A DNA stretch of 64,000 bases from Limosilactobacillus panis (GTDB taxonomy: Bacteria > Bacillota > Bacilli > Lactobacillales > Lactobacillaceae). This document shows positions 9,097-18,169 of the stretch, in pieces. The notes under the pieces are model-generated. The model was given only the letters and a program-made list of their open reading frames with translations. It made no database searches and was not told where the DNA came from. The position numbers were made by a program, and so were the translations under genes. Numbering within the stretch: the stretch's first letter is position 1; each line of letters begins with the position of its first letter. The stretch lies in the NCBI RefSeq assembly GCF_019797825.1, contig NZ_CP081855.1, positions 1,674,001-1,738,000 on the forward strand, in the 5' to 3' direction.

Positions 9097-10707
9097 ATGT
9101 ATCAAAATTATACCATAGGACAAACCGAATTCGTACTAAGCTATAACTATGATTTACCACAAAATCATATTGCGCGGCTAATTAGTGATTTTGTCGACTC
9201 GATTCCACAAAATGTGCTATTAGAAGATTCAGGAGCGGCTACCGGCCGCCCTTCATCGCATCCAGCAATTATGCTTAAGATTCTCTTGTTTGCCTACGCA
9301 CGTCAAACTTATTCTGGAAGAAAGATTGAAATGATGTTGGATGAGAACCTGCCAATGCGTTGGTTAGCTCATGATTATGCTTATAGCTACCATACCATTA
9401 ATAACTTTCGACGCAGTCAGCACGCTAGTAAGCTAATTAAACATGCCTTTGTTTACTTTACCATGGCTTTGAAAGATCACGGACTAATTCAAAATGATGC
9501 AGTTTTTATCGATGGGACCAAGGTAGAAGCCGATGCCAATAAATATTCATTTACTTGGCGACGGGCAGTTGAAAAGTATCACGCTAAGTTAAGAGAAAAG
9601 ACGAGTAAGCTTTATGAGGAACTAGTAGAAAAACAAGTGGTGCAAGAAATGGCACCCGAGCTGGTTACTTCTGCCGAAGGCATGGAAGTAATGGAACAAG
9701 AACTTGCGGAGAAAATCACTAAGTTAGATGAAGAGATTAAGCAAGAACCAAAAATCATCAAAGGTGGTTCAGTTAGAAAACGGCGCCGTCGTTTTCTAAA
9801 AAAACTTCGCCATCAATTAAGCAACGACCTAATTCCGCGTGCCAAAAAGTATGAACGTGCCGAAGATATCTTCCAAGGTCGTAATAGCTATTCCAAGACT
9901 GATCATGATGCGACTTTTATGTGTATGAAGGAAGATCCGATGATGAATCGGGAGTTAAAGCCCGGCTATAACCTGCAAATCGCTACACATAAGCAATTTG
10001 TCCTTGATTACGGGCTCTTTTCAAATCCAACTGACACCAGGACCTTAGTGCCATTCCTTACCCAGTTTCATGCTTTAGATTTCTTTAAGCATATCGTTGC
10101 CGATGCCGGTTATGGTAGTGAGTACAATTACACAATGATTCTTGATCAGTTTGAAAAGCAGCCTGTTATTCCATACACAACTTATCAAAAGGAACAGAAA
10201 CATAAATTTAAAAACGATCCAACTAAATCACAAAATTGGCAGTATAATGCCGAAGATGATTACTACATCGATCATTTAGGAGTTCGCTTTAGCTTTTATC
10301 GGTATAGTAGGCGAACCGATAAATATGGTTTCGAACGTGATTTCAAACTCTATCGAGCGGATAAGCACCAACTGTCAGAACAATTGGATGAGTTGGCAAA
10401 AACACCAAGTGGTCGGCAACGCTATATGCAGGTTAACCCAACGTGGAATTATTACAAGGCTAAAGTAAAAGCAACCCTCTCAAGTGACGAAGGCAAGGCA
10501 ATTTATCGTCGACGAAAGTTCGACGTTGAGCCAGTCTTTGGTCACATGAAGAGGGATTTTGGCATACGCCGAACTCATCTACGCGGACAACGGGCTGTGG
10601 AAAATGACATTGGGCTAGCCTTGATGGCATTAAATCTAACGAAATTTGGTCAATCAATTAGTCGATTGGCGACTAATTTTATAAATAATTTAAAATCCGG
10701 ACTATGA
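9097..10707 (+). CDS. IS1182-family transposase
   Basis: 536 residues, full length for the family. N-terminal DUF772-type region (about 25-130, SSHPAIMLKILLFAYARQTY), then a DDE catalytic core: Asp in FIDGTKVEAD (about 143), Asp in VADAGYGSEYNY (about 332), and Glu in KFDVEPVFGHMKRDFG (about 493). A charged, helical insert lies between the first two acidic residues. Good AAAGGAG at 9081-9087. The gene has lower GC and different codon use from the cit genes beside it, as expected for a recent arrival. It should encode an active enzyme. Confidence 0.93.
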   Translation: MYQNYTIGQTEFVLSYNYDLPQNHIARLISDFVDSIPQNVLLEDSGAATGRPSSHPAIMLKILLFAYARQTYSGRKIEMMLDENLPMRWLAHDYAYSYHTINNFRRSQHASKLIKHAFVYFTMALKDHGLIQNDAVFIDGTKVEADANKYSFTWRRAVEKYHAKLREKTSKLYEELVEKQVVQEMAPELVTSAEGMEVMEQELAEKITKLDEEIKQEPKIIKGGSVRKRRRRFLKKLRHQLSNDLIPRAKKYERAEDIFQGRNSYSKTDHDATFMCMKEDPMMNRELKPGYNLQIATHKQFVLDYGLFSNPTDTRTLVPFLTQFHALDFFKHIVADAGYGSEYNYTMILDQFEKQPVIPYTTYQKEQKHKFKNDPTKSQNWQYNAEDDYYIDHLGVRFSFYRYSRRTDKYGFERDFKLYRADKHQLSEQLDELAKTPSGRQRYMQVNPTWNYYKAKVKATLSSDEGKAIYRRRKFDVEPVFGHMKRDFGIRRTHLRGQRAVENDIGLALMALNLTKFGQSISRLATNFINNLKSGL

Positions 10708-10742
10708 TTTTTGAATCGATCAAAAATTATAGTCCGGATTTT
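10692..10742 (+). terminator. Terminator of the IS1182 transposase
   Basis: AAATCCGGACTATGATTTTT pairs with AAAAATTATAGTCCGGATTT across a short loop, ending in T residues, right at the transposase stop. Confidence 0.7.
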
Positions 10743-10854
10743 ACTGTTAGAGAACCAAGAATTAATAGTTAATTCCCAGCCTCTTTCTTTTACTACTGGA
10801 AAGCAACTTACAAATTAATCCTATTCAGTAGCAAACAAACTATTCAATTACAAA

Positions 10855-12273
10855 TTACCAGAGGCCGATAACCTTCATCCAGAGGGAACCGATACCACAG
10901 AAGACAACCAGATATAAAAGTCCCAGTACGAAGTTCATCTTCCACCATGCAGCTTGGGTAACGTAGCCAGTACTAAACAGTGCTGATGCTGGACCGTTTG
11001 CATAGTGGGTCGTTGAACTGTACGCCGCCGCCGTGAAGCAAAGCAACATTGCCGCCAGCATTGATGGTACCCCAGCAGCCATGGCAACACTGAGGAAGGC
11101 GCCAAACATTGCGGTAACTTGGGCTGTCCCTGAGGCGAAGAAGTAGTGAGCGTAGAAGTAAATCAAAATCAAGATGAGCATGATTACACCCCAACTCATC
11201 CCGTTCAGTGAGTGGCTAATAGTCTTGGAGAACCATGGGATAATTCCTTGCTTGTTCAGTTGGTCAGCCAAGAAGATCAAAACGGAGAACCAAACAACAA
11301 CATTCCAGGCACCAGTTTCGTTAAGAACATCTTTAACAGTTAAGATACCGGTCAGCAATAAAAGGGTAACAGCGATAAAGGCAACGGTTGTCGCATCCAT
11401 GCCGACAAAGCTTGAAATCATCCACAAAACAATGGCGATGACGAAGATGAGTAACATCAACTTTTCAGAAACTTTCATCGGGCCCATTTCCTCAAGTTGC
11501 TTGTCAGCCCATTCACGGGCGTTAGGTGTTTCCTTGACTTCAGGTGGATACATCTTGTAAATAATCCATGGAACTAGTACCAGGCAGATAATGCCCGGTA
11601 CGATTCCAGCAAGAAACCAAGTAAACCAACTAATATTAACGCCTAACTGTTTAGCTAGGCCAACGGCAACGATGTTCGGTGCCATAGCCGTCATGAACAT
11701 TGCACTCGTTACGATATTGGAGTGGAATTCAGTGAAGAGCAGGTATGAACCAATCTTACGCTGGGTTCCTTCCTTTGGCGTGGAGTGAAAAGTGTTGGCT
11801 AATGAATCAATAATTGGGTAAACAATTCCCCCGGCACGCGCCGTATTACTTGGCGTCGCTGGTGAAGTTACCAGGTCAATACCGGCCAGCGCATAACCCA
11901 AACCAAGGGTGTGACGGCCAAACCACTTAACAAACAACAGGGCAACCCGATGGCCAAGACCAGTGTTGATAAAACCACGGGCAATTAAGTATGCCATCGC
12001 GATGGTCCAGGGAGTTGTATTACCGAAAGCAGTGATTGCTTCCTTCATTGGTACGACCCCGAACAGCGTAGTTAGGGTAAAGCCAATTAAAGCAACCCCA
12101 GCAATTGGAAGCGGCCGAGCGATACAACCAATAATCGTCGCGATGAAGATTGCTAGTAAGTGCCACGAGTTAACGCTCAGTCCTGCCGGACGGATTGGGG
12201 CACTAAACCAGATAATTAAACCGATTAATAGAGGCCAAATAAAGCCCTTATAATTTACCTTTGCTAATCTCAT
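10855..12273 (-). CDS. Dicarboxylate/citrate carrier, SLC13 (DASS/CitT) family
   Basis: 472 residues with about 11-13 hydrophobic segments, normal for the DASS family. The two signature regions are present: ATPSNTARAGGIVYPII (about 155) and the C-terminal SSTTHYANGPASALFSTGY (about 427), each with the SNT/STT helix-tip motif that binds substrate carboxylates. Likely imports citrate, malate or fumarate, or exchanges them for succinate; bacterial relatives include CitT and TtdT. Last gene of the fumC operon, 40 bases after the malate dehydrogenase. It is also the nearest candidate citrate carrier for the lyase cluster, which itself has none. Gene symbol left open because the substrate is not shown. 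Confidence 0.85.
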   Translation of the reverse strand: MRLAKVNYKGFIWPLLIGLIIWFSAPIRPAGLSVNSWHLLAIFIATIIGCIARPLPIAGVALIGFTLTTLFGVVPMKEAITAFGNTTPWTIAMAYLIARGFINTGLGHRVALLFVKWFGRHTLGLGYALAGIDLVTSPATPSNTARAGGIVYPIIDSLANTFHSTPKEGTQRKIGSYLLFTEFHSNIVTSAMFMTAMAPNIVAVGLAKQLGVNISWFTWFLAGIVPGIICLVLVPWIIYKMYPPEVKETPNAREWADKQLEEMGPMKVSEKLMLLIFVIAIVLWMISSFVGMDATTVAFIAVTLLLLTGILTVKDVLNETGAWNVVVWFSVLIFLADQLNKQGIIPWFSKTISHSLNGMSWGVIMLILILIYFYAHYFFASGTAQVTAMFGAFLSVAMAAGVPSMLAAMLLCFTAAAYSSTTHYANGPASALFSTGYVTQAAWWKMNFVLGLLYLVVFCGIGSLWMKVIGLW

Positions 12274-12313
12274 AATTTCTCTCCTAAGTAATTTCCTATA
12301 TCAAATCAATTAT

Positions 12314-13249
12314 TTACAGCTCTACCCCGTCTAAGACTTCCTTCATCTTAGCAGCAGAGTTAATCATCTTTTTACTCTCTTCCGCAGAAAGGTCATGTTC
12401 AATTACCTTGACAATTCCACTGGTGTTAATAACGGCCGGTACCCCGAGGTAGAGGTCCTTGACACCATATTCACCATTAAGTGGTGCGGAAATTGGCAGG
12501 GTCACGTTGCGGTTCTCCAAGATGGCCTTAACAATGTAAGCCAGACACTTAGCAACCCCGTAGAAGGTTGCTCCCTTATGGGCAATGATTTCGCCACCAC
12601 GCTTCTTAACGGCTTCTTCGAGAGCGGCGTAATCATCAGTGGTCAAGTCGGTAGCCGTCTTGAGTGGTTCACCATTAACGGTGGCTTCATCAAAGGCAGC
12701 AAACGAGGTATCACCGTGTTCGCCCATGACGTGGGCATCAATTTCACTAACTGACACATCCAGTTTTTCCGCTAAAAGGACGTTCAACCGAGCGCTATCT
12801 AACAAAGTCCCGGTTCCAATGACCCGTTCCTTGGGGAAGCCCGCCAGCTTTTGCGTCAAAGTGGTCAGGATATCAACCGGGTTGCTGGAAACAACGAAAA
12901 TCCCGTGGAAGCCACTGTCAACGATTGGTTGAACAATGCTCTTCAAAATCTTAACGTTCTTGTTAACCAAGTCCAAACGGGTTTCTCCAGGTTTCCGGGG
13001 AACACCAGCAGTGATGACAGCAACATCCGCATCACTAGCGTCACTGTATTCACCAGAACGAATAATTGTTGGGGATTCCAGTGGGGTAATATCTTGCAAA
13101 TCTAAGGCATCACCATGTGCCTTATCCTTATTAAGGTCAACGATTACCAATTCATCAACTTCTGGCGTTGTCTGTAACAACGAATATGCAAATGATGAAC
13201 CAACCGCACCATCACCAACTAAGAGAACCTTGTGGCGACGTTTAATCAT
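12314..13249 (-). CDS. mdh: LDH-fold malate dehydrogenase (annotated often as L-lactate dehydrogenase)
   Basis: 311 residues, L-lactate/malate dehydrogenase family. NAD site VLLVGDGAVGSSFAY (9-23), catalytic pair in SEIDAHVMGEHGDTS (His about 176). The mobile-loop sequence is TAGVPRKPGETRLDL: the residue just before KPGETR, which is Gln in lactate dehydrogenases (Gln102 in Bacillus numbering), is Arg. Arg there is the malate/oxaloacetate specificity residue, and Gln102Arg is the classic change that turned an LDH into an MDH. Together with fumarase and fumarate reductase upstream, it most likely reduces oxaloacetate to malate. The specificity call is inference from one residue plus context. 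Confidence 0.8.
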   Translation of the reverse strand: MIKRRHKVLLVGDGAVGSSFAYSLLQTTPEVDELVIVDLNKDKAHGDALDLQDITPLESPTIIRSGEYSDASDADVAVITAGVPRKPGETRLDLVNKNVKILKSIVQPIVDSGFHGIFVVSSNPVDILTTLTQKLAGFPKERVIGTGTLLDSARLNVLLAEKLDVSVSEIDAHVMGEHGDTSFAAFDEATVNGEPLKTATDLTTDDYAALEEAVKKRGGEIIAHKGATFYGVAKCLAYIVKAILENRNVTLPISAPLNGEYGVKDLYLGVPAVINTSGIVKVIEHDLSAEESKKMINSAAKMKEVLDGVEL

Positions 13250-13316
13250 AAAAAATTCCTCCCATAATTGAGAATTAAATAATTGCTAGAGGCTCAGCTG
13301 AGCCCCAAATAAGGTC

Positions 13317-14711
13317 TTACTTCAGACCACGTGCGTACAGGGTAACCTGTTGACCTGCTTGACGACCAAAAACAATCGTTTCAGCGATTGAGTTACCACC
13401 AACCCGGTTGTTACCGTGTAATCCACCAGCAACTTCACCAGCAGCAAAGAGACCCTTGATAATGTCACCATTACCATCGAGAACTTGCGTCTTTGGCGTA
13501 ATGTGAATACCCCCCATTGTGTAATGGATAGCGGGTGCAATGTGGATTGCGAAGAAGCCTGGCTTGGTGATGCCCCGGTCCATCCCGGTTGTCCGGTGGA
13601 ACTGCTCATCATCATGGTTCTCCACAGCCTGGTTCCAGGTGTTAACCGTTGCCTTCAGCGTTGCTGAATCCATGTTTAAGTTCTGGGCAAGGTCTTCAAT
13701 GGTGTCCCCATGAACGACTAAACCAGTCTTGTCATAAAATTCAATGGCCTTGGCCCGATCCCGGATCCCCTGGTCAAAAATCAGGTAGGCGCTGTGTTCT
13801 GGTAATGCCGTGATGGCGTTAGAAACAATCTTCCGGGTATTCAGTTCGTTAACGAACCGTTCCCCCTGGGCGTTAACCAGGATAGCCCCTTCACCACGAA
13901 CTGCTTCACCAATCAGGTAAACGTGCGGGTGGTCCTGCTGAACCGTTGGGTGAACCTGAACCAGGTTCATCTGCATCAGTTCTGCGCCAACGTTTTCTGC
14001 CAGCTTCAGACCATCACCAGTTGCGCCGGGCTGGTTAGTGGTCTTGTAGTCCTTCAGGTCAGGGCGGAAACGTTCGATGTATTCCTTTGAGGCACCGAAA
14101 CCACCAGTGGCCAGGATCACCGCCTTGGCATCAACCTTCTTAGTGAGGTCACCTGACTTAACTTCCACCCCGTTGATCCGGCCATCAGCAGCTTGACGGA
14201 GCTTAGTAACCTTCGTGTTGTTGAATACTGGAATGTTCTCCTTTGCAACTACACCAAGGAGGCTCTTTACCAAGAAGCCACCAATTGGGGCCATACTTGC
14301 GGGACGGTGGGTCCGCTTCTTCGACATTCCCCCGGTGACGGTAATGTCGTCCAGCTTAATGTCGTGGTCAGCTAACCAGTCAACAGCCGGGGCAGTGTGG
14401 TAAACGAAGTAACCGAGCATGTCCTTGTCGTTCAACCGGCCACCGTCCTTGTAGGTTTCGTGGTAGAAATCGGCGACGTTATCAATTACCCCGTGCTTTA
14501 ATTGGACGTTGGTTTCCGCCGCATTCATCCCGGAAGAGGCCCGGTTAGTGTTACCACCAAGCTCTTCCTCCTTTTCTAACACGGCTACCTTCATCCCCAG
14601 TTCGTTGGCCTGAATTGCGGCAGCTAACCCAGTCCCACCAGAACCGATGATGACAACATCATAGCTGTCCTTTAATTCACCAACTGATAATGGTTGAAAA
14701 TTTTCTGCCAT
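13317..14711 (-). CDS. Fumarate reductase flavoprotein (soluble, flavocytochrome c-like)
   Basis: 464 residues. FAD-binding DVVIIGSGGTGLAAAIQA (19-36) and ELGGNTNRASSGMNAAET, substrate region with HPTVQQDHPH and RGEGAILVNAQGERFVNE, and the C-terminal HGNNRVGGNSIAETIVFG typical of fumarate reductase/succinate dehydrogenase flavoproteins. It has no signal peptide, heme domain, FMN-binding domain or iron-sulphur and membrane subunits beside it, so it is the single-subunit cytoplasmic type of lactobacilli; its electron donor (a flavin reductase or NADH partner) must be encoded elsewhere. Reduces fumarate to succinate and so serves as an electron sink. Second gene of the fumC operon, 25 bases after fumC. 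Confidence 0.88.
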   Translation of the reverse strand: MAENFQPLSVGELKDSYDVVIIGSGGTGLAAAIQANELGMKVAVLEKEEELGGNTNRASSGMNAAETNVQLKHGVIDNVADFYHETYKDGGRLNDKDMLGYFVYHTAPAVDWLADHDIKLDDITVTGGMSKKRTHRPASMAPIGGFLVKSLLGVVAKENIPVFNNTKVTKLRQAADGRINGVEVKSGDLTKKVDAKAVILATGGFGASKEYIERFRPDLKDYKTTNQPGATGDGLKLAENVGAELMQMNLVQVHPTVQQDHPHVYLIGEAVRGEGAILVNAQGERFVNELNTRKIVSNAITALPEHSAYLIFDQGIRDRAKAIEFYDKTGLVVHGDTIEDLAQNLNMDSATLKATVNTWNQAVENHDDEQFHRTTGMDRGITKPGFFAIHIAPAIHYTMGGIHITPKTQVLDGNGDIIKGLFAAGEVAGGLHGNNRVGGNSIAETIVFGRQAGQQVTLYARGLK

Positions 14712-14736
14712 TATTAAAATCTTCCTTTCTCAATGA

Positions 14737-16125
14737 CTAGTCCTTACGGTCCGCGTTAGTCATCTTGAGCATGTCCATCCATTCGTCGTACTGTTCTTCA
14801 GTAACCTTGCCAGACTTCAATGCCGCTTCCTTCAGGGTACTGCCGGCCTTATCAGCAGCTTGGGCAATTTTGGCACTGTCGTGGTAACCAATGTGTGGTG
14901 ACAAAGCAGTGACAGTCATCAGTGAGTTGTCAACCAGTTCAGCCATCCGCTTTTCGTTGACGGTCAGGCCCTTGACGCAACGGTCAGTGAAGCCAGTAAT
15001 CGTGCCGGCCAGCAGGTCAGCCGATTCAAGGAAGGCGTCAATCATAACTGGCTTATAAACGTTCATTTCGAAGTTCCCTTGTGAAGAAGCCATGGTAACA
15101 ACGGTATCGTTACCGAAGACCCGCAGTGCAGCCATCGTAACGGCTTCTGCTTGGGTTGGGTTAACCTTACCTGGCATGATAGAGGAACCCGGTTCGTTAG
15201 CTGGAATGTTTAATTCGTCGTAACCAGCCCGGGGACCAGAAGCCAAGAACCGAATATCTTGAGCAATCTTAAACATATCAGCGGCCAGGGTCTTCAAAGC
15301 ACCGTGAACAACGTCTAAACCAGAGTGGTTTGCCAGGCCGTAGAACTTATTGCTCTTGGCAGTCAGGTTCAACCCGTAAACGGCAGAAAGCTTTTCAGCA
15401 ATCTTTTCTGGCATACCTTCAGCCGCGTTCAGACCAGTACCAACAGCGGTCCCACCGATTGCCAGCTCGTTCAGAGTTGGTTCCAAAGTCTTAATGTAGT
15501 CTAAGTCGTGTTCCAAAGCGGCCACGTAGCCAGAAACTTCTTGACCAAACGTCAACGGAACGGCATCTTGCAGGTGGGTCCGGCCGACCTTAACCGTCTT
15601 CCAGTACTTATCCTGCTTAACCTTTAATTCGTCAATCAAGTGTTGAACGGCTGGCTTCAGCTTGTCGAGAGCTTCCAGGGCAACCACGTTCATTGCTGTT
15701 GGGAAGGTATCATTAGAACTTTGCCCCTTGTTAACGTCGTCGTTAGGCAAAATTTCAATGTCCGGGTTAAGTTGATGGGCCTTGTGGGCAACAACTTCAT
15801 TGGTGTTCATGTTGGTTTGCGTACCAGACCCGGTTTGGTAAACCTTCAATGGGAAGTCCTTCCGCAAATCTTCATCACTTAATGCGAGCAATTCATCAAT
15901 TGCCTTAACAATCAAGTTACCCTTCTCATCAGAGATGGCCTTGGTTTCCATGTTTGCTTGAGCAGCAGCCTTCTTAATGTTCAGTAGTGCATGGATAATT
16001 GCTAATGGCATGTACTGACCAGTAGGGAAATTGTTACGACTCCGTTCAGTCTGTGGTCCCCATAATGCGTCTGCAGGGATTTTTACTGGACCGAGAGTGT
16101 CTTCTTCTGTTCGGTAATCTGACAT
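14737..16125 (-). CDS. fumC: Fumarate hydratase, class II
   Basis: 462 residues, normal for FumC. Interconverts malate and fumarate without iron-sulphur cluster. Motifs: TQTNMNTNEVVAHKA (about 97), GRTHLQDAVPLTFGQE (about 182) and the fumarase/aspartase signature GSSIMPGKVN (about 313) with the catalytic Ser loop. Start at ATG 16125 with GGAGG nine bases upstream; a longer frame to 16161 lacks a ribosome site and runs through the Rex-like operator. First gene of an operon fumC-frd-mdh-carrier that makes the reductive branch from oxaloacetate to succinate complete. Confidence 0.94.
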   Translation of the reverse strand: MSDYRTEEDTLGPVKIPADALWGPQTERSRNNFPTGQYMPLAIIHALLNIKKAAAQANMETKAISDEKGNLIVKAIDELLALSDEDLRKDFPLKVYQTGSGTQTNMNTNEVVAHKAHQLNPDIEILPNDDVNKGQSSNDTFPTAMNVVALEALDKLKPAVQHLIDELKVKQDKYWKTVKVGRTHLQDAVPLTFGQEVSGYVAALEHDLDYIKTLEPTLNELAIGGTAVGTGLNAAEGMPEKIAEKLSAVYGLNLTAKSNKFYGLANHSGLDVVHGALKTLAADMFKIAQDIRFLASGPRAGYDELNIPANEPGSSIMPGKVNPTQAEAVTMAALRVFGNDTVVTMASSQGNFEMNVYKPVMIDAFLESADLLAGTITGFTDRCVKGLTVNEKRMAELVDNSLMTVTALSPHIGYHDSAKIAQAADKAGSTLKEAALKSGKVTEEQYDEWMDMLKMTNADRKD

Positions 16126-16162
16126 AATAAATACCTCCAATGTATTATCATGCAATAACAAC

Positions 16163-16180
16163 TTGTGAAATATTACACAT
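16163..16180. promoter_or_regulatory. Rex-like operator at the fumC transcription start
   Basis: TTGTGAAATATTACACAT is close to the Firmicute Rex consensus TTGTGAANNNNTTCACAA (mismatches at three outer or inner positions of the right half). It lies about 6-23 bases downstream of the predicted start point, where a repressor would block elongation or open complex formation. Rex releases DNA when NADH is high, which fits an NADH-consuming pathway. Binding is inferred. Confidence 0.6.
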
Positions 16181-16192
16181 TATTACGCCGTT

Positions 16193-16222
16193 ATCGTAAC
16201 GCATTATAAATATGATAGTCAA
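16193..16222 (-). promoter_or_regulatory. Promoter of the fumC operon
   Basis: Minus strand TTGACT (16222-16217), 18-base spacer, TACGAT (16198-16193). The long spacer suggests dependence on an activator. The same arrangement is found at the mleA promoter. Confidence 0.6.
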
Positions 16223-16242
16223 ATCTTTAAGATTCTATAAAT
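16215..16242. promoter_or_regulatory. LysR-type box shared with the mleA promoter
   Basis: A dyad with ATAGTCAAAT at one end and CTATAAAT at the other, overlapping and extending upstream of the fumC -35. The same ends in the same order occur at 18162-18188 in front of mleA. Probable MleR site. Confidence 0.6.
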
Positions 16243-16327
16243 TTCACTTATGGTCTTGACGAAGATCGGCGAAGTGATAGCCTTTTCAGCCGGTGTAAGA
16301 ATTTGTTTCACAAGTGCTTTTAAAATA

Positions 16328-16368
16328 AAAAATCGCTTGCAATTTTGAAAATAAATCACAAGCGATTA
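16328..16368 (-). terminator. Terminator of mleA
   Basis: AATCGCTTG pairs with CAAGCGATT over a 19-base loop, followed by TTTTATTTT on the minus strand. It separates mleA from the fumC promoter. The rest of the 16126-16477 gap holds the fumC control region and A/T-rich sequence with no gene. Confidence 0.7.
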
Positions 16369-16477
16369 TCATTTCACGGTTAATATCACAAGGCAATTAT
16401 ACATTTCTAATGTATAAAGTCTGATAAGTCGTTATCCGCTAATAAATTTCTCTCAACAGCCAAATTAATTTTGTCTT

Positions 16478-18103
16478 TTAGTATTTGGCCTCCCAGGTCA
16501 TTTCCTCAACGGCTTTTTTGGCATCGTTAATACCTTCACCGGCCAGGCCCTGGTTAATTGCGGACTGGGCAACCGTGATGGCAACCTTCTTGGAGAACTC
16601 TGTCAGCTTATTAACTGGTGGCAAGACCGCTGCCCCCGGCTGGTCAGGGTCAACAATGCCGCTCAGGGCGTGGGCTGCCGCCGCAATCATGTCGTTGTTC
16701 AATACCTTGGCTTGGGCAGCAAGAGCCCCGAAGCCAACGCCAGGATAGATTAACGCATTGTTGGCCTGACCAATGTCATAGGAAACACCGTTGTAGTCGA
16801 TCGTGCCGGCAGGAATCCCGGTTGCTACCAGTGCCCGACCATCTGTCCACTTCAACAGGTCCGCGGCCTTGGCCTCAGCCAGCTTGGTTGGGTTGGAGAG
16901 TGGGAAGATCACCGGCCGCTTCGTGTGGCTGGCCATCTCCTTGACAACGGCTTCGTTGAATGCCCCCGGCTGGGTCGATGTCCCAATCATTACCGTTGGG
17001 TGCACTGCCTTTACCACGGCGAGCAAGTCGGTCAACTCATCGGGGTTATCGAATTCCACCCGCTGGCGGGTAAATGGCTTCTGCTTTGGCGTCAAGCCTT
17101 CCGTATCATCGAAGAGTAGCCCCTGCTTATCTACCAGGTAGAAACGCTTCTTGGCTTCTTCTGGGGAGAGGCCTTGCCGGACCAACTCTTCAAAGAGCAT
17201 CTTGGCAATTCCCATTCCAGCGGTACCGGCACCAAAGGTCAGGAAGGTCTGGTCGGTGATCTTTTCCTTGGAGATGTTCATCGCACCGAGGACCCCGGCC
17301 AGGGATATGATTCCGGTTCCCTGAATATCATCGTTGAAGGTCAGAATCTTATCCTGGTACTTATCGAGGATCTTAGCGGCGGTTCCCCGTCCGAAGTCCT
17401 CAAAGTGGAGCAGGCTCCTAGGGAAGAGGCCTTCAACTTCGGTAACGAAGCGGTCAATGAAGGCAAAGTATTGGTCACCCCGGACCCGTTTCTCTCGGTT
17501 ACCTAGGTAGTTAGGATCGTTAAGTAACTTTTCGTTGTCGGTCCCGACATCAATAGAAACTGGCAGGACCTGGGCCGGATTAATTCCGGCAGCTGCGGTA
17601 TAAACCATCAGCTTGCCGACTGAAATGTCAACACCGTTAACCCCCCAGTCACCAATACCGAGGATTCCTTCCGCATCAGTAACCACAATCAGGCGGATAT
17701 CCCGGCCGTCAGCAGCATCCGCTAATTCTTCTTTAATATCTTCGGGGTGGTTGATGTCCAAGTAGGCAGCATCCTGGGGCCGGAGGTAGCGTTCGTCATA
17801 CTGTTCGATTGATTCGGCAATTACCGGGTCGTAAACCACCGGCATGAATTCCGTGATGTGCTCCTTCATCAGGTAGAAGAAGAGGGTCCGGTTGGTATTA
17901 AAGATCTCCATTAAAAGGTGGCGCTTCTCAATCCCACTATCCTTTGATTCGTAGAGGGCGTAGGTTTCTGCCGCCTGCTCTTCAATCGTCCGGACATGGT
18001 TAGGAAGTAAGCCCAATAGGCCGAGTTCTTTTCGTTCCGCCATCGTAAAGGCCGTTCCCTTATTCTTAAATGGATCGTTTAAAATTTGCATTCCCTTGCG
18101 CAT
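16478..18103 (-). CDS. mleA: Malolactic enzyme
   Basis: 541 residues, exactly the size of known malolactic enzymes. Converts L-malate to L-lactate and CO2 with NAD+ and Mn2+ bound, giving energy through malate/lactate exchange. Motifs: [15 protein letters not shown] (28-42), [18 protein letters not shown] (about 154-171), [32 protein letters not shown] and the NAD-site [17 protein letters not shown]. Start at ATG 18103 with AGGAAAG upstream; a GTG one codon earlier is less likely. Divergent from mleR, the usual arrangement. No mleP carrier follows; the SLC13-type carrier of the neighbouring operon may supply malate. Confidence 0.93.
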   Translation of the reverse strand: MRKGMQILNDPFKNKGTAFTMAERKELGLLGLLPNHVRTIEEQAAETYALYESKDSGIEKRHLLMEIFNTNRTLFFYLMKEHITEFMPVVYDPVIAESIEQYDERYLRPQDAAYLDINHPEDIKEELADAADGRDIRLIVVTDAEGILGIGDWGVNGVDISVGKLMVYTAAAGINPAQVLPVSIDVGTDNEKLLNDPNYLGNREKRVRGDQYFAFIDRFVTEVEGLFPRSLLHFEDFGRGTAAKILDKYQDKILTFNDDIQGTGIISLAGVLGAMNISKEKITDQTFLTFGAGTAGMGIAKMLFEELVRQGLSPEEAKKRFYLVDKQGLLFDDTEGLTPKQKPFTRQRVEFDNPDELTDLLAVVKAVHPTVMIGTSTQPGAFNEAVVKEMASHTKRPVIFPLSNPTKLAEAKAADLLKWTDGRALVATGIPAGTIDYNGVSYDIGQANNALIYPGVGFGALAAQAKVLNNDMIAAAAHALSGIVDPDQPGAAVLPPVNKLTEFSKKVAITVAQSAINQGLAGEGINDAKKAVEEMTWEAKY

Positions 18104-18139
18104 CACTTAGTCACTTTCCTTTGCTTAATGATTGTCCCT

Positions 18140-18169
18140 ATCATAGTCGGCCCGTAAAATTATAGTCAA
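18140..18169 (-). promoter_or_regulatory. Promoter of mleA
   Basis: Minus strand TTGACT (18169-18164), 18-base spacer, TATGAT (18145-18140). Same -35 and spacer length as fumC. Confidence 0.6.

Larger units (their letters stand above)
8952..10786 (+). mobile_element. IS1182-family insertion sequence, apparently intact
   Basis: Imperfect terminal inverted repeats: AAGAGGCTGGGAA at 8953-8965 and its complement TTCCCAGCCTCTTT at 10773-10786, with AACT shared a few bases further in. About 1.83 kb with one full transposase gene. Hairpins just inside both ends (8983-9030 and 10692-10742) carry T runs and probably insulate the element from neighbouring transcription; the left one may also end citI transcription. 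I cannot see a clear target duplication. Confidence 0.85.

Noticed and set aside
12314..13249. Annotation as L-lactate dehydrogenase
   Set aside because: The specificity residue is Arg and the operon is for C4 acids; malate dehydrogenase explains both better.
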